Below are positions 1 to 13,784 of a stretch of 64,000 nucleotides of DNA, one piece after another. The stretch is from Lactiplantibacillus paraplantarum. Lineage in GTDB: Bacteria; Bacillota; Bacilli; Lactobacillales; Lactobacillaceae. The stretch spans positions 1-64,000 of the forward strand of contig NZ_CP032744.1 in assembly GCF_003641145.1 (NCBI RefSeq). Direction: 5' to 3'. The stretch's first letter is position 1; each line of letters starts with the position of its first letter. The notes beneath the pieces were generated by a model. It had not been told where the DNA came from. It did not search any database and saw only the letters and a program-made list of their open reading frames with translations. The position numbers were made by a program, and so were the translations under genes.

Positions 1-254
1 GCTGTTATTTAGTTATCCACAAGTCGATTTTGACGTGTGCATAACCCTTCCAAAAGCTATCAATAAGGCTTTAGTTTTAAACTTGATTTTGTGGATAACT
101 CACATTTTTTCTAAAGTCTCCCATTTTTTCGACAAGCTGTGCATAATGAAATCCCAACCTGTGAATTCTCTCAACTTTAACTTGTCCACTTGTGGAAAAC
201 TCAATATGTTCATGCTAAAATAGAATTACGTTTTTTAAGAAAAGGGGTATCCAC
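1..254. other. oriC: oriC left part: DnaA-box cluster upstream of dnaA
   Basis: AT-rich intergenic region with DnaA boxes. Seen: TTATCCACA at 13-21, its reverse complement TGTGGATAA at 90-98, and variants TTGTCCACT at 182-190 and TGTGGAAAA at 191-199. Together with the boxes after dnaA this is the usual two-part Firmicutes origin. The last boxes overlap the dnaA promoter, which suggests DnaA autoregulation (inference). The window begins inside this region, so further boxes may lie to its left. Confidence 0.9.
193..221 (+). promoter_or_regulatory. dnaA promoter, extended -10
   Basis: TAAAAT at 216-221 is preceded by TGC (213-215), an extended -10. A weak -35 (TGGAAA, 193-198) lies 17 nt upstream and overlaps the DnaA box at 191-199. 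No transcription start is known from sequence alone. Confidence 0.5.
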
Positions 255-1622
255 GTGCTGGAACGTAATGACTTATGGAATCTCATTAAGTTCTCTATGG
301 AACAAGATCTTTCAAAGATCACGTTTCAAACGTTTGTCGAACCGGCAAAGCCGCTCCAACTCGATAAAGCCCAAATGACGATTGAAGTCCCCACACAACT
401 TCATCGTGATTATTGGGAGAAAAACTTGGCCGCAAAGTTCACGGACATTGCGATGCAAGCGACTAACGAGCAGATCCGGCCGGTAATGATAACGGAAGAA
501 GAACGTCAGCAGCTTACGAGAGATAACAACTCGCAAGCGACTACCGGTAACGTTGCGGGTAATCAACCATCAACCGCAACTACCCCCACATTTATGCGGG
601 AAACGAAACTCAACCCGAAATATACGTTTGACACTTTCGTGATTGGTAAGGGTAATCAAATGGCCCACGCCGCAGCGTTAGTTGTGTCAGAAGAACCTGG
701 CACGATGTATAATCCGTTGTTTTTCTATGGGGGCGTTGGTCTGGGAAAAACCCACCTAATGCACGCTATCGGTAACAAATTGTTAGAAACCGATCCAACT
801 AGTAACATCAAATATGTAACTAGCGAATCTTTTACGAATGAACTAATCAATGCCATTCAGACCAAGAAGCAAGAAGCCTTTCGCGAAGAATACCGAAATG
901 TCGACTTACTACTGGTTGATGATATTCAATTCTTTGCTAATAAAGAAGCCACACAAGAAGAGTTCTTTCATACGTTTAATGCTTTATATGAAGATGATAA
1001 GCAAATTGTCCTCACGTCAGATCGCTTACCTAACGAAATCCCACAGCTACAAGATCGTCTAGTATCGCGCTTCAAATGGGGCCTGTCCGTGGATATCACG
1101 CCGCCAGACCTAGAGACGCGTATTGCGATTTTGCGCAATAAAGCAGATCTTGAAGGGATTGAAATTCCCGATGATACGTTGAGTTATATTGCTGGACAAA
1201 TCGACTCGAATGTCCGTGAACTCGAAGGTGCCCTGGCGCGTGTTCAGGCATATTCCCGTTTGAACAACTCACCAATTACGACTAGTTTAGTAGCTGATGC
1301 GTTGAAGAGTCTGCACCTTAGCAGTAAACTATCAGAAGTTTCTATTCCCGTTATTCAGGAAAAGGTCGCTAAATATTTCCATGTAACCATGGCTGACCTC
1401 AAGGGAAAGAAACGCAACAAACAAATCGTGATTCCACGCCAAATCGCCATGTACTTATCACGGGAACTAACTGAAAGTTCACTGCCACGCATTGGTAATG
1501 AATTTGGCGGCAAAGATCATACGACTGTGATTCACGCTCACGACAAAATTACTAAGGCCCTTAAAACGGACTCTGAACTACAAAAAGCCGTGGGTGATCT
1601 CACTGGTCAGCTAAAAGCGTAG
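255..1622 (+). CDS. dnaA: Chromosomal replication initiator DnaA
   Basis: DnaA binds DnaA boxes at oriC, melts the origin and loads the DnaB helicase; it is also a transcription factor. The 455-aa protein has the standard layout: domain I (about 1-85), a Thr/Asn-rich linker (about 86-118), the AAA+ domain with Walker A GGVGLGKT (159-166) and Walker B LLLVDDIQ (218-225), and a C-terminal DNA-binding domain with the signature [11 protein letters not shown] near residue 415. The start is GTG at 255, chosen because AAGGGG lies just upstream and the N-terminus matches the family. It is the first gene of the window, flanked by DnaA boxes on both sides. Confidence 0.98.
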   Translation: MLERNDLWNLIKFSMEQDLSKITFQTFVEPAKPLQLDKAQMTIEVPTQLHRDYWEKNLAAKFTDIAMQATNEQIRPVMITEEERQQLTRDNNSQATTGNVAGNQPSTATTPTFMRETKLNPKYTFDTFVIGKGNQMAHAAALVVSEEPGTMYNPLFFYGGVGLGKTHLMHAIGNKLLETDPTSNIKYVTSESFTNELINAIQTKKQEAFREEYRNVDLLLVDDIQFFANKEATQEEFFHTFNALYEDDKQIVLTSDRLPNEIPQLQDRLVSRFKWGLSVDITPPDLETRIAILRNKADLEGIEIPDDTLSYIAGQIDSNVRELEGALARVQAYSRLNNSPITTSLVADALKSLHLSSKLSEVSIPVIQEKVAKYFHVTMADLKGKKRNKQIVIPRQIAMYLSRELTESSLPRIGNEFGGKDHTTVIHAHDKITKALKTDSELQKAVGDLTGQLKA

Positions 1623-1714
1623 TGTGGATAAAAAAGAATAACTCAAAAAGTTTTCCACAACTTATACACATGTGGAAAACTCAATAGCACTTAGGGTTCA
1701 CCTTGTTTTCCACA
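1623..1714. other. oriC right part: DnaA boxes between dnaA and dnaN
   Basis: Five DnaA-box-like 9-mers in 92 bp: TGTGGATAA 1623-1631 (directly after the dnaA stop), TTTTCCACA 1651-1659, TTATACACA 1662-1670, TGTGGAAAA 1671-1679 and TTTTCCACA 1706-1714. An AT-rich stretch follows (1733-1765), a plausible unwinding element by analogy with the bipartite Bacillus subtilis origin. Confidence 0.85.
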
Positions 1715-1799
1715 GTACCCACCGCTCTACTATTACTACGAACTTTTATTATTAATATATATCTAGTGCCCGTCACTAGAAAAAGAGAGGGATTTACTT

Positions 1800-2939
1800 A
1801 TGAAGTTCACGATCAACCGATCTGCATTTATCAAAGAATTAAACAACGTCCAACGTGCAATTTCTTCAAAGACAACCATCCCGATTCTAACCGGGTTAAA
1901 GTTAGACGTTAACACCGATGCAATTACCTTAACGGGTAGTGATGCTGATATTTCTATCGAAACAACCATTCCAGCTAGTGATGACAACAATACGTTAGTT
2001 GTTGAAGATGCTGGCTCAATTGTGTTGCCAGCTCGTTTCTTTAGTGAAATTGTTAAAAAGTTGCCAGAAGATACGATGACGGTCAATGTTGTTGACGGTT
2101 TTCAAACGCAAATTACTTCGGGGGCAGCTTCCTTTACAATTAACGGCTTGGATCCTGAAAATTATCCGCACTTACCTGAAATTGACACTACTAATACCAT
2201 CACTTTAGCTGGTGATGTTCTTAAAGAATTGATCGGTCAAACCGTTATTGCTGTTTCTAATCAAGAAAGTCGGCCAATCTTAACGGGTGTCCATTTTATT
2301 TTGGCAAACGGGGAGTTCTTAGCTGTTGCAACCGATTCACATCGTCTAAGCCAACGCCGGATTAAATTACCTGAAGCCAACAATGCCGATTATGATGTGA
2401 TTATTCCCGGTAAAAGCTTAACCGAACTGTCGCGGATGATTGGTGATAACAATCCGGATGTTCAAATGCGGTTATCCGAAAATCAAGTCTTATTTGTACT
2501 AGGAAACACGTCATTTTATTCCCGCTTACTCGAAGGAAATTATCCAGACACATCGCGCTTAATTCCTAAAGAGTCTAATACGACCGTTGAGATTTCAGCG
2601 CCCGCATTGTCAGCCGCCATTGAACGGGCTTCCTTGCTATCACATGAAAGTCGCAATAATGTTGTTCGCTTTTCTGTCAATCCAACGGATAAAACCATTA
2701 CTATTTTTGGTAATTCACCAGATGTTGGTGAAGTTACAGAACAACTGCAACCAACTGATCTAGCCGGTGACGAGTTAGAAATTTCATTTAATCCGGATTA
2801 TATGAAAGAAGCGCTTCGTTCATTTGGTCAAGCGATGATCAAGATTTCCTTTACGATGGCCTTGCGACCATTTACATTAGTGCCAACTGAAGAGGGCGAA
2901 AACTTTATTCAGTTAATAACTCCAGTTCGAACTTTTTAA
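1800..2939 (+). CDS. dnaN: DNA polymerase III beta sliding clamp
   Basis: DnaN forms the ring-shaped processivity clamp that tethers DNA polymerase III to DNA. The 379-aa length and N-terminus (MKFTINRSAFIKELNNVQRAI) are typical, and the protein divides into three clamp folds of about 120-130 residues. The C-terminus FIQLITPVRTF carries the usual clamp ending. Its ATG follows a GAGAGGG ribosome binding site. It is followed by a strong terminator, so yaaA-recF-gyrB form a separate transcript. No anomaly is seen. Confidence 0.97.
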   Translation: MKFTINRSAFIKELNNVQRAISSKTTIPILTGLKLDVNTDAITLTGSDADISIETTIPASDDNNTLVVEDAGSIVLPARFFSEIVKKLPEDTMTVNVVDGFQTQITSGAASFTINGLDPENYPHLPEIDTTNTITLAGDVLKELIGQTVIAVSNQESRPILTGVHFILANGEFLAVATDSHRLSQRRIKLPEANNADYDVIIPGKSLTELSRMIGDNNPDVQMRLSENQVLFVLGNTSFYSRLLEGNYPDTSRLIPKESNTTVEISAPALSAAIERASLLSHESRNNVVRFSVNPTDKTITIFGNSPDVGEVTEQLQPTDLAGDELEISFNPDYMKEALRSFGQAMIKISFTMALRPFTLVPTEEGENFIQLITPVRTF

Positions 2940-2967
2940 CTAGCTGAATAAATATACATTTTTAAGC

Positions 2968-3005
2968 AAAAAGCGTGACGTTCACTTGGAACGTCACGCT
3001 TTTTG
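2968..3005 (+). terminator. Rho-independent terminator after dnaN
   Basis: A 16-bp perfect inverted repeat (2968-2983 with 2990-3005) with a 6-nt loop. The stem is AAAAAGCGTGACGTT on the left and ends in TTTTTG on the right. Because both arms are A/T-flanked it could work in both directions. From the terminator to 3343 no gene or clear signal is seen, only AT-rich DNA. Confidence 0.9.
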
Positions 3006-3343
3006 TTACTGATAATTAGCTCTGGAAAGCTGATGTATAAAGCTAAAACAAGGTGTAACTTTTGAAGTTATTAATATTGTATATTCAGAATAGTCGGCGA
3101 CTATCGCGATTGCCAGTTTTTGATAAATGCTAGTCATTGATGGCTACGGATCGGCTAACTTGAGTGTTGTGGAGAAAAAATGGCTTCTGAGTCGGATTTT
3201 TCAGCTGATTTCTGAGTAAAAAAATAAGATATTTTATTAAAATCCGCCAAATTAGGGAATTTCAGCAAATTTACCCCTAGGCTGGTATCCCGATATTAAA
3301 AAGACTTAAATCGGCTTAAAAAGGCTCTGAGTACGGTTATAAA

Positions 3344-3372
3344 TTGAATTTTCATTAAAAAACAAGTATAAT
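3344..3372 (+). promoter_or_regulatory. Promoter of yaaA-recF-gyrB(-gyrA)
   Basis: TTGAAT (3344-3349), a 17-nt spacer and a consensus TATAAT (3367-3372). The predicted leader is about 65 nt up to the yaaA GTG start. Confidence 0.7.
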
Positions 3373-3446
3373 ATAACCTGTTAGGAGTGTGTGTTGCACT
3401 CCAGACAGTCGTTTAATAGCTTGTAATCAGATAGGCAGGTGACATT

Positions 3447-3680
3447 GTGAAACAGCCAATAGATATCAGAACCCCATATATAACGTTGGGGCAACTTTTA
3501 AAAGAGACGGCCATCATTGGATCGGGTGGTCAAGCGAAATGGTTTCTAAAAGAAAATACCGTTTTAGTTAATGGTGAACCAGATGATCGGCGGGGTCGTA
3601 AACTTTATCCGGACGATACGATTGAAGTTGAAGACAACGGGTCATTTTTTATTCGCTCAAATCAAGAAACGACTGATTAA
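3447..3680 (+). CDS. yaaA: S4-domain RNA-binding protein YaaA
   Basis: A small (77-aa) protein that is almost entirely an S4-type RNA-binding fold: [46 protein letters not shown] is the classic S4 pattern. The B. subtilis homologue at the same locus is linked to 50S ribosome assembly; that role is from family knowledge. The start is GTG at 3447 after GGCAGGTGA. The stop is one base before the recF ATG, so translation is probably coupled. Confidence 0.9.
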   Translation: MKQPIDIRTPYITLGQLLKETAIIGSGGQAKWFLKENTVLVNGEPDDRRGRKLYPDDTIEVEDNGSFFIRSNQETTD

Positions 3681-3681
3681 G

Positions 3682-6749
<3,068 letters not shown>

Positions 6750-6929
6750 TGTGTCAGCTTAGTCGTTATGAACTAAGCACTGGTACGCTGCGGCGTTAAT
6801 CAGACTTAGCTTGATAATGATGCGTGATTAGTACGGTCGGCGATGTTGAAAGCTGTGCCGTACGGAAGACACCAAGAAGTTTTAGTAAAGCTTTAATAGC
6901 GGCAAAACGGATGAAGGAGGACGAATATT

Positions 6930-9512
6930 TTGGCTGATTCAGATTTATCGAACAATCGTATCTCGGATGTGAACCTATCCAAAACCATGCGGACGTCATT
7001 TTTAAGTTACGCCATGAGTGTGATTGTGGCCCGGGCGTTACCGGATGTGCGCGATGGTTTAAAACCAGTACACCGGCGGATCCTTTACGGTATGAGTGAA
7101 TTAGGGGTTACCCCTGATAAGCCGTATAAGAAATCGGCGCGGATCGTTGGGGATGTTATGGGGAAATATCATCCCCATGGTGACTCGGCGATTTATGAAT
7201 CAATGGTACGGATGGCCCAAGACTTTAGTTATCGGTATATGTTAGTCGACGGTCATGGGAACTTTGGCTCTGTCGATGGTGATGGGGCTGCTGCAATGCG
7301 GTATACCGAAGCTCGAATGAGCAAGATTGCGGTTGAAATGTTGCGCGATATTAACAAGGATACCGTTGATTGGCAACCGAACTATGATGATACGGAACGG
7401 GAACCAGCAGTCTTACCAGCACGCTTTCCTAACTTGTTAGTTAACGGGGCGACTGGGATTGCCGTTGGGATGACGACTAATATTCCACCGCATAACTTGG
7501 CAGAAGTTATTTCGGCAATTCATTTGTTGATGGATAATCCAGATGCAACGGTTGCTGACTTAATGGAAGTCTTACCGGGACCAGATTTTCCAACTGGTGG
7601 GATTGTGATGGGTAAGTCGGGAATTCGGAAGGCTTATCAGACTGGTCGTGGGAACATTATTGTTCGCGCTAAGGTTGATATTCAGGATCAAAAGAACGGT
7701 AAGCAACGGATTATCGTGACTGAATTACCATACATGGTCAATAAAGCTAAATTGATTGAACGAATCGCGGGCTTGGCACGTGATAAGGAAATCGAAGGTA
7801 TTACTGATATCAATGATGAAAGTGACCGTGAAGGGATGCGGATCGTCATTGATGTGCGCCGCGATGCTAGTGCTTCGGTCATTTTGAATAATCTGTACAA
7901 GATGACGTTGATGCAGACTAACTTTGGCTTTAATATGTTGGCCATTGTTAAGGGTGCTCCTAAAGTTTTGAGTTTGAAACAAATTTTAATTTATTACTTG
8001 GAACATCAAGAAAACGTAATTCGGCGGCGGACTGAATTTGACTTGAAGAAGGCCCAAGCGCGGGCCCATATTCTTGAAGGATTACGGATTGCACTAGATC
8101 ACATTGATGAAATTATTGCGATTATTCGTCAATCACAAACGAGTGAAATTGCCAAAAATCAATTAATGGATAACTATGGCTTATCTGATAAGCAGGCTCA
8201 GGCTATTCTTGATATGCGACTAGTTCGGTTAACTGGTTTGGAACGGGAAAAGATTGAGAGTGAATATCAAGATTTACTGAAGGCAATTACGGACTATAAA
8301 GCAATTTTGGCTAGTCGGGATCGTATTAACCAGATTATCTATGAAGAATTAATGGAAATTCAACGTAAATTTGGTGATAAGCGACGCACTGAATTGATGG
8401 TCGGCGAAGTCCTCAGTATCGAAGATGAAGATTTGATTGAGGAAGAAGAAGTTGCCGTTACCTTGACGCATAATGGTTACATCAAACGATTGCCAACGAC
8501 AGAATTTAAGTCGCAACATCGTGGTGGCCGTGGTATTCAAGGGATGGATGTTCATGATGACGACTTTATTGAGCATTTACTGACAACGTCAACTCATGAT
8601 GTCTTACTCTTCTTCACTAATGCGGGGAAAGTCTACCGGATGAAGGCCTACGAAATTCCTGAATATGGTCGAACTGCCAAAGGAATTCCAGTAATTAACT
8701 TACTAGGAGTCAATTCTGGCGAGAAAATTCAAGCGGTTGTTAATGTCACGGGTGACGCCAGCGCTTCTGATAACTACCTGTTCTTCACAACGGTCAACGG
8801 GGTTGTCAAACGGACGCCGGTCCAAGAATTCGCCAATATCCGCAGTAATGGTTTGAAGGCCATTACGCTGAAGGATGATGATGAATTGATTGGGGTAACC
8901 ATTACGGATGGCCACCAGAACGTGATAATTGGGACCCATGATGGTTATGCAGTTAGTTTCGATGAAACCACAGTTCGTTCGATGGGGCGGACAGCTTCTG
9001 GAGTTCGGGGGATTCGTTTACGTGATGACGACTTTGTCATTGGTTTCGATATTCTGAAGCCGGACAGTAACGTCTTTATCATTACGGAAAAAGGCTATGG
9101 TAAACAAACACCAGCAGCTGATTACCCAATCAAGGGTCGTGGTGGTAAAGGTATTAAGACGGCTAATGTGACTGAAAAGAATGGTCATTTAGCTGGCTTG
9201 ACGACGGTTAACGGGCAAGAAGATATTATGGTGATGACGAACCAGGGGGTTATGATTCGCTTTAATATTGCGACCGTCTCACAGACTGGTCGGGCGACGC
9301 TAGGTGTTCGTCTCATGCGCTTAGGTGCGGATGGACAGGTTGCAACTATGGCTAAGGTTGATCCAGAACCAGTAACTGACGATACGCCTACAACGGATGC
9401 TGCTAGCGCGACGCCAACTGCTGATGAAACAGTTAATACGGATGGCACGACTACAGAAACAACAACTTCAACTGATGAAACAACGACTGATTCCAATGAT
9501 TTAAACGAATAA
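6930..9512 (+). CDS. gyrA: DNA gyrase subunit A
   Basis: GyrA is the DNA breakage-rejoining subunit of gyrase. The 860-aa protein has the catalytic tyrosine in [11 protein letters not shown] (Tyr125) and a quinolone-pocket sequence [10 protein letters not shown] with Ser86 and Glu90, the usual sensitive state. The GyrA-box [11 protein letters not shown] and the beta-pinwheel C-terminal domain follow. The last 40-odd residues are an Asp/Glu/Thr-rich tail ([10 protein letters not shown]... [18 protein letters not shown]). The start is TTG at 6930 after AAGGAGG. The 180-bp gap to gyrB has only weak inverted repeats (GTACGGTCGGC / GCTGTGCCGTAC, about 6831-6872) and no clear terminator. Confidence 0.98.
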   Translation: MADSDLSNNRISDVNLSKTMRTSFLSYAMSVIVARALPDVRDGLKPVHRRILYGMSELGVTPDKPYKKSARIVGDVMGKYHPHGDSAIYESMVRMAQDFSYRYMLVDGHGNFGSVDGDGAAAMRYTEARMSKIAVEMLRDINKDTVDWQPNYDDTEREPAVLPARFPNLLVNGATGIAVGMTTNIPPHNLAEVISAIHLLMDNPDATVADLMEVLPGPDFPTGGIVMGKSGIRKAYQTGRGNIIVRAKVDIQDQKNGKQRIIVTELPYMVNKAKLIERIAGLARDKEIEGITDINDESDREGMRIVIDVRRDASASVILNNLYKMTLMQTNFGFNMLAIVKGAPKVLSLKQILIYYLEHQENVIRRRTEFDLKKAQARAHILEGLRIALDHIDEIIAIIRQSQTSEIAKNQLMDNYGLSDKQAQAILDMRLVRLTGLEREKIESEYQDLLKAITDYKAILASRDRINQIIYEELMEIQRKFGDKRRTELMVGEVLSIEDEDLIEEEEVAVTLTHNGYIKRLPTTEFKSQHRGGRGIQGMDVHDDDFIEHLLTTSTHDVLLFFTNAGKVYRMKAYEIPEYGRTAKGIPVINLLGVNSGEKIQAVVNVTGDASASDNYLFFTTVNGVVKRTPVQEFANIRSNGLKAITLKDDDELIGVTITDGHQNVIIGTHDGYAVSFDETTVRSMGRTASGVRGIRLRDDDFVIGFDILKPDSNVFIITEKGYGKQTPAADYPIKGRGGKGIKTANVTEKNGHLAGLTTVNGQEDIMVMTNQGVMIRFNIATVSQTGRATLGVRLMRLGADGQVATMAKVDPEPVTDDTPTTDAASATPTADETVNTDGTTTETTTSTDETTTDSNDLNE

Positions 9513-9520
9513 GTTGTTCG

Positions 9521-9559
9521 AAAGGCTCGGTAGACAATTTTTGTCTACCGAGCCTTTTT
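9521..9559 (+). terminator. Terminator after gyrA
   Basis: A 17-bp perfect stem (9521-9537 with 9541-9557) with a very short loop, ending in a T run. Confidence 0.92.
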
Positions 9560-9714
9560 ACGGGTCGCTGTCAACTGGTATTGATGAAGTTATAGTTAGA
9601 ATCCAGTTCAATCGTTCGATGTAACAATTTTTCGTGCTGATACTAATTAACAATGAGCATGTCCAAGTGACTAACTTACATGTAAATAAAAGTAAGTATT
9701 TCAGAAAAAAGAAA

Positions 9715-9730
9715 TATTTCCCGGGAAATA
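9715..9730. repeat. 16-bp palindrome upstream of rpsF (copy 1 of TTTCCCGGGAAA)
   Basis: A perfect palindrome TATTTCCCGGGAAATA. The same 14-bp core recurs at 38331-38344 upstream of walR. Its function is unknown; a protein binding site is the simplest reading. The rest of 9562-9811 shows nothing else recognisable. Confidence 0.6.
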
Positions 9731-9811
9731 AAATGAAATACGGCTCAATCAGCGTAATTGATTGATGTAACGGATTCCAGATCTTTTTGTGATAGTCGGC
9801 CGCTTCAACCC

Positions 9812-9840
9812 TTGCAACAAACTGATTTAGATGCTATACT
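9812..9840 (+). promoter_or_regulatory. Promoter of rpsF-ssb-rpsR
   Basis: TTGCAA (9812-9817), a 17-nt spacer and TATACT (9835-9840). The roughly 80-nt leader before rpsF has complementary CTCTTC/GAAGGGCCTGAAG segments (about 9884-9907). Firmicutes S6 leaders often bind the S6:S18 complex; whether this one does cannot be decided here. Confidence 0.7.
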
Positions 9841-9929
9841 TTAAATTCGTGAGTATCTAACATTAGCTAGATTACTTTCCTTGCTCTTCAAAAAGAAGGG
9901 CCTGAAGTCCATAAGGAGGTGCAAATTTC

Positions 9930-10229
9930 ATGAGTGAATCAAAGAAATATGAAATTACTTACATCGTACGTCCCGACATCGACGATGCTGCCAAGACAGC
10001 TTTAGTTGATCGTTTCGACAAAATCTTAACTGATAACGGTGCACAAGTAATTGATTCAAAAGATTGGTCAAAGCGTCGTTTCGCATACGAAATCGGTGGC
10101 TTTAACGAAGGTACTTACCATATCGTTAACTTAACAGCTACTGATGACGCTGCTTTAAACGAATTCGACCGTCTTTCAAAGATCAATGATGACATTTTAC
10201 GTCACATGATCGTTAAACGCGAAGACTAA
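9930..10229 (+). CDS. rpsF: 30S ribosomal protein S6
   Basis: S6 pairs with S18 on the platform of the 30S subunit. The 99-aa protein has the family N-terminus ([14 protein letters not shown]) and the [10 protein letters not shown] and [11 protein letters not shown] motifs. ATG follows TAAGGAGG. It is the first gene of the conserved rpsF-ssb-rpsR operon. Codon use is that of a highly expressed gene. Confidence 0.98.
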   Translation: MSESKKYEITYIVRPDIDDAAKTALVDRFDKILTDNGAQVIDSKDWSKRRFAYEIGGFNEGTYHIVNLTATDDAALNEFDRLSKINDDILRHMIVKRED

Positions 10230-10265
10230 TAGACAAAATTAATTTCAAGAGAGGAGCGCTTCTGC

Positions 10266-10847
10266 ATGATTAACCGTACAATTCTTGTTGGCCGACTAAC
10301 AAGAGATCCGGAATTACGTTACACGAATGGTGGTGCCGCCGTCGCGACGTTCACTATTGCCGTAAACCGTCAATTCACGAATCAAAATGGGGAACGTGAA
10401 GCAGACTTCATCAGCTGTGTCATTTGGCGTAAAGCTGCTGAAAACTTTGCTAACTTTACTCATAAAGGTTCACTTGTTGGTATCGATGGTCGGATTCAAA
10501 CCCGAAACTACGAAAATCAACAAGGGGTACGAGTTTACGTTACAGAAGTTGTCGTTGAAAACTTCTCATTATTAGAATCACGGGCAGAGTCTGAACGTCA
10601 TCAGTCTGCTAATGGTGGTAGTGGTAATAACAATTACAACAACAATAATAATGGGTATAGTAATCAAGGCCAAAATGCGGCTCCTCAACAATCATCAGCG
10701 AATAACAATAACCCATTTGGTAATGGTAATACTGGTAATGCTAGTAGTGCGGCACCATCAAGCAGTGCTAACAACAATAACCAGGCGGATCCATTCGCAA
10801 ATAATGGCGATCAAATTGATATCTCGGATGATGATTTACCATTCTAG
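10266..10847 (+). CDS. ssb: Single-stranded DNA-binding protein
   Basis: SSB coats single-stranded DNA during replication, repair and recombination. The OB fold spans about residues 1-105 ([49 protein letters not shown]). A long Asn/Gly/Ser/Gln-rich disordered linker follows, and the acidic tip DISDDDLPF recruits partner proteins. At 193 aa it is longer than many SSBs because of the linker. ATG follows GAGAGGAG. It lies between rpsF and rpsR, as is usual in Firmicutes. Confidence 0.97.
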   Translation: MINRTILVGRLTRDPELRYTNGGAAVATFTIAVNRQFTNQNGEREADFISCVIWRKAAENFANFTHKGSLVGIDGRIQTRNYENQQGVRVYVTEVVVENFSLLESRAESERHQSANGGSGNNNYNNNNNGYSNQGQNAAPQQSSANNNNPFGNGNTGNASSAAPSSSANNNNQADPFANNGDQIDISDDDLPF

Positions 10848-10885
10848 TCTAACTAATTAGACAGATAACGAGGAGGGAAATATCA

Positions 10886-11122
10886 ATGGCACAACAAAGA
10901 AGAGGTGGCCGTCGTCGTCGTAAAGTCGACTTCATCGCCGCTAACCATATCGACTACATCGATTATAAAGATACTGACTTATTACGTCGTTTCATTTCAG
11001 AACGTGGGAAGATTTTGCCACGTCGTGTAACGGGGACTAGTGCTAAGAACCAACGTTCTTTAACTATCGCCATCAAGCGTGCACGGATCATGGGCTTATT
11101 AGCCTTTGTATCTGAAGACTAA
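10886..11122 (+). CDS. rpsR: 30S ribosomal protein S18
   Basis: S18 binds S6 on the 30S platform. The 78-aa protein is basic at the N-terminus ([16 protein letters not shown]) and has the family core [54 protein letters not shown] follows GAGGAGGG. It is the last gene of the operon, followed by a terminator. Confidence 0.98.
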   Translation: MAQQRRGGRRRRKVDFIAANHIDYIDYKDTDLLRRFISERGKILPRRVTGTSAKNQRSLTIAIKRARIMGLLAFVSED

Positions 11123-11134
11123 TTATAGTCATTC

Positions 11135-11166
11135 AAAAACCACAGACTTCGGCTCTGTGGTTTTTA
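11135..11166 (+). terminator. Terminator after rpsR
   Basis: The stem AAAAACCACAGA pairs with TCTGTGGTTTTT around a TTCG-containing loop and ends in a T run. Confidence 0.92.
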
Positions 11167-11292
11167 TTTACTCTCGATAGATGAGAGTACCGTCTAGTTA
11201 AGCGTTTACGGGGTTTGAGATGAAACGCTGAAGCGGACGGTGGTTTGTGATAAAATATAGTCATTACTGAGAAGGCTTGAGGGATTTTTAAT

Positions 11293-13305
11293 ATGAAAAA
11301 GATCTTTTCGCGCGAAAAAATTCCATTTTTCTTACAAAATCAACAGTTACGGTTGTTAGCGTTAGTCATCATGGGCTTATCGTTAATCATGTTAGTGACT
11401 GGCTATTTAATGAACTGGATTTTTGGGACCATTATCCTCATTCTGATTGTGATGGCTGGGGTGATGTCTTATAATACGCTGATTGAGCTAAGTTCGAGTG
11501 CCAATGAATATATTTCGGACTTGTCCTACCGAATTAAGCGTGGTGAACAAGAAGCATTGATTCAGATGCCGATTGGCGTCATGATTTTTAATGACGATCA
11601 GACAATTGAGTGGGTCAATCCATATTTGCAGCGTTATTTTGGCGATAAGGACGTATTGGGTTACCGCTTGGAAGATATTGATCCCACCTTAGCGGCCACG
11701 TTAAATGCGCATATGGACGAGCCAACTACGATTAGATGGCAAGACTACCAATTTGATTTACGCGTCCAGCAAAGTACTAATACGGTCTATATGATGGATG
11801 TTACTAAGTATGCAGAGTTAACTGACCAATTTGAAGATGAAAAGCTTGTGATTGGTCAAATCTTCTTGGATAACTATGACGAAATCACCCAATCAATGAC
11901 TGATACCGATATCTCCAACTTGAATAATTATGTGACGAATGAATTATCCAAGTGGACGCAGATGTTTGGGATGTATTTAAAACGTTTGGATGATGATCAT
12001 TTCTTCCTACTTGGATATGCTAGTAGTTTACGGCGGGTCGAAGAAAATAAATTTCGCATTTTAGATCGTATTCGCGAGTCGACTTCTAAGCAAAATTTCC
12101 CGCTAACATTGAGTATCGGGATTGCTTACGGCGAGCGTAATATGAATAATTTAGCCGATCTAGCGCAAAGTAATATGGATCTTGCCTTAGGGCGAGGTGG
12201 TGACCAAGTTGTTGTTAAAGCCGAAGATGGTCCAGCTCGATTTTATGGTGGCAAGACGAATCCGATGGAGAAACGGACACGGGTTCGGGCACGGATGATC
12301 AGTCAGACACTGCAGGAATTAATGAATCAATCCGATCAAATCTTTGTTCAAGGTCACCGACAACCTGACATGGATGCTGTTGGGGCCTGTCTAGGGATTC
12401 GGCGAATTGCTGAAATGAACGGTAAGCAATGCTGGATTGTCTTAGATGAGCAAAATGTGCATTCTGATATCCAGCGGTTACTTGATCAGTTGAAGTCCGA
12501 TGAAAATATTGAATCGGCGATTATTTCGCCAGAAATGGCACTTGAAAAAGCGACTGACCAAAGTCTATTGATTATGGCAGACCATTCTAAGCCAAGCATT
12601 TCGATGTCACAAGCGCTCTATGAACGACTTGAGAATCGGGTCATGATTATTGACCATCATCGTCGGGGCGAAGAATTTCCAGAAAACCCAGTTTTGGTTT
12701 ATATTGAACCGTATGCGTCATCGACGTGTGAGCTGATTACTGAAATGTTTGAATATCAATCACATGATGCGGAGCCAATTAATAAGATTGAGGCTACGGC
12801 CATGCTGACCGGGATTGTTATTGATACGAAATCATTCTCACTGCGATCAGGATCGCGAACATTTGATGCAGCTAGTTATTTACGTTCTGCTGGGGCGGAT
12901 TCGTTGCTTGTTCAGCAGTTTATGAAGGAAAATGTTGATAGCTACTTACAACGCAATCATTTGATTGAAACGGTCGAGTTTGTTAATCAGGATATGGCAC
13001 TATGTGTCGGTGAGAATGATCAGGTCTATGATCCGGTCACTGCGGCGCAAGCAGCCGACTCATTGTTGTCAATGTCCGGTGTGGATGCGTCATTTGTGAT
13101 TACGCGACGTGAAGATGGTCGGGTCGGTATTTCTGCTAGGTCACTTGGAGAAATTAACGTCCAAGTTTATATGGAAAAATTGGGTGGTGGTGGTCATTTA
13201 TCGAACGCTGCAACGCAAATTGAGGGTCAGTCAGTTGACGAGGTTAAACAGTCATTAATTGATTTGTTGACAGGCGCTGACGATCCAACCTCAGAATCTA
13301 ATTAG
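11293..13305 (+). CDS. gdpP: Cyclic-di-AMP phosphodiesterase GdpP
   Basis: GdpP hydrolyses the second messenger c-di-AMP and so affects wall and osmotic homeostasis. The 670-aa membrane protein has two N-terminal transmembrane segments (about 14-58), a PAS-like domain (about 85-175), a degenerate GGDEF domain (about 175-320) and a DHH/DHHA1 phosphoesterase domain. The last has [10 protein letters not shown] (His355 and the following Asp residues), DHSKPS, and IIDHHRRG (Asp454-His456). [10 protein letters not shown] near the C-terminus is the DHHA1 glycine motif. It is followed 11 bp later by rplI and then dnaB, a conserved arrangement. Confidence 0.95.
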   Translation: MKKIFSREKIPFFLQNQQLRLLALVIMGLSLIMLVTGYLMNWIFGTIILILIVMAGVMSYNTLIELSSSANEYISDLSYRIKRGEQEALIQMPIGVMIFNDDQTIEWVNPYLQRYFGDKDVLGYRLEDIDPTLAATLNAHMDEPTTIRWQDYQFDLRVQQSTNTVYMMDVTKYAELTDQFEDEKLVIGQIFLDNYDEITQSMTDTDISNLNNYVTNELSKWTQMFGMYLKRLDDDHFFLLGYASSLRRVEENKFRILDRIRESTSKQNFPLTLSIGIAYGERNMNNLADLAQSNMDLALGRGGDQVVVKAEDGPARFYGGKTNPMEKRTRVRARMISQTLQELMNQSDQIFVQGHRQPDMDAVGACLGIRRIAEMNGKQCWIVLDEQNVHSDIQRLLDQLKSDENIESAIISPEMALEKATDQSLLIMADHSKPSISMSQALYERLENRVMIIDHHRRGEEFPENPVLVYIEPYASSTCELITEMFEYQSHDAEPINKIEATAMLTGIVIDTKSFSLRSGSRTFDAASYLRSAGADSLLVQQFMKENVDSYLQRNHLIETVEFVNQDMALCVGENDQVYDPVTAAQAADSLLSMSGVDASFVITRREDGRVGISARSLGEINVQVYMEKLGGGGHLSNAATQIEGQSVDEVKQSLIDLLTGADDPTSESN

Positions 13306-13316
13306 GAGTGAGTAAA

Positions 13317-13769
13317 ATGCAAGTTATTTTTTTGAATGATGTTCGTGGTAAGGGAAAACGTGGTCAAATTAAAAACGTTCCTGATGGTTACGCACAAAAC
13401 TTTTTAATTAAAAAAGGGTTAGCCAAAGAAGCAACTAAAGCAGCAATCAATACGTTGAAAGCTGAACAAAAGTCAGAAGCTGCCCGTGCTGCTGAAGAAT
13501 TAGCTGAAGCTAAGCAAGTTAAAACGGCCCTTGAAGCTGATGAAACAGTGGTTGAACTCCAGGCTAAGGCGGGAACTGATGGCCGGTTATTTGGTTCAAT
13601 TCCTAGTAAACAAATTGCGACGGCACTAGCTGACCAGTATCAAGTTAAGTTAGATAAACGTAAAATCGAATTGCCAGAGCCAATTCGGGTATTAGGCTAC
13701 ACAAACGTGCCCGTTAAGTTACACCCAGAAGTAACGGCGAAAATTCGCGTACACGTTGTCGAAAAGTAA
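13317..13769 (+). CDS. rplI: 50S ribosomal protein L9
   Basis: L9 sits at the base of the L1 stalk. The 150-aa protein starts [37 protein letters not shown], the typical L9 N-terminal domain, followed by a long central helix and a C-terminal RNA-binding domain ([11 protein letters not shown]). The ATG at 13317 is preferred to an in-frame GTG at 13308, because AGGAG at 13304-13308 is correctly spaced only for the ATG and the protein then matches the family start. Confidence 0.97.
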   Translation: MQVIFLNDVRGKGKRGQIKNVPDGYAQNFLIKKGLAKEATKAAINTLKAEQKSEAARAAEELAEAKQVKTALEADETVVELQAKAGTDGRLFGSIPSKQIATALADQYQVKLDKRKIELPEPIRVLGYTNVPVKLHPEVTAKIRVHVVEK

Positions 13770-13784
13770 AAGGACGGATCATAA

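Noticed and set aside
3006..3343. Short reading frames in the dnaN-yaaA gap
   Set aside because: No start with a ribosome binding site or recognisable coding pattern; only a promoter is supported.
9840..9930. S6:S18-type leader RNA upstream of rpsF
   Set aside because: Pairing segments are present but a matching motif could not be confirmed without a covariance model.
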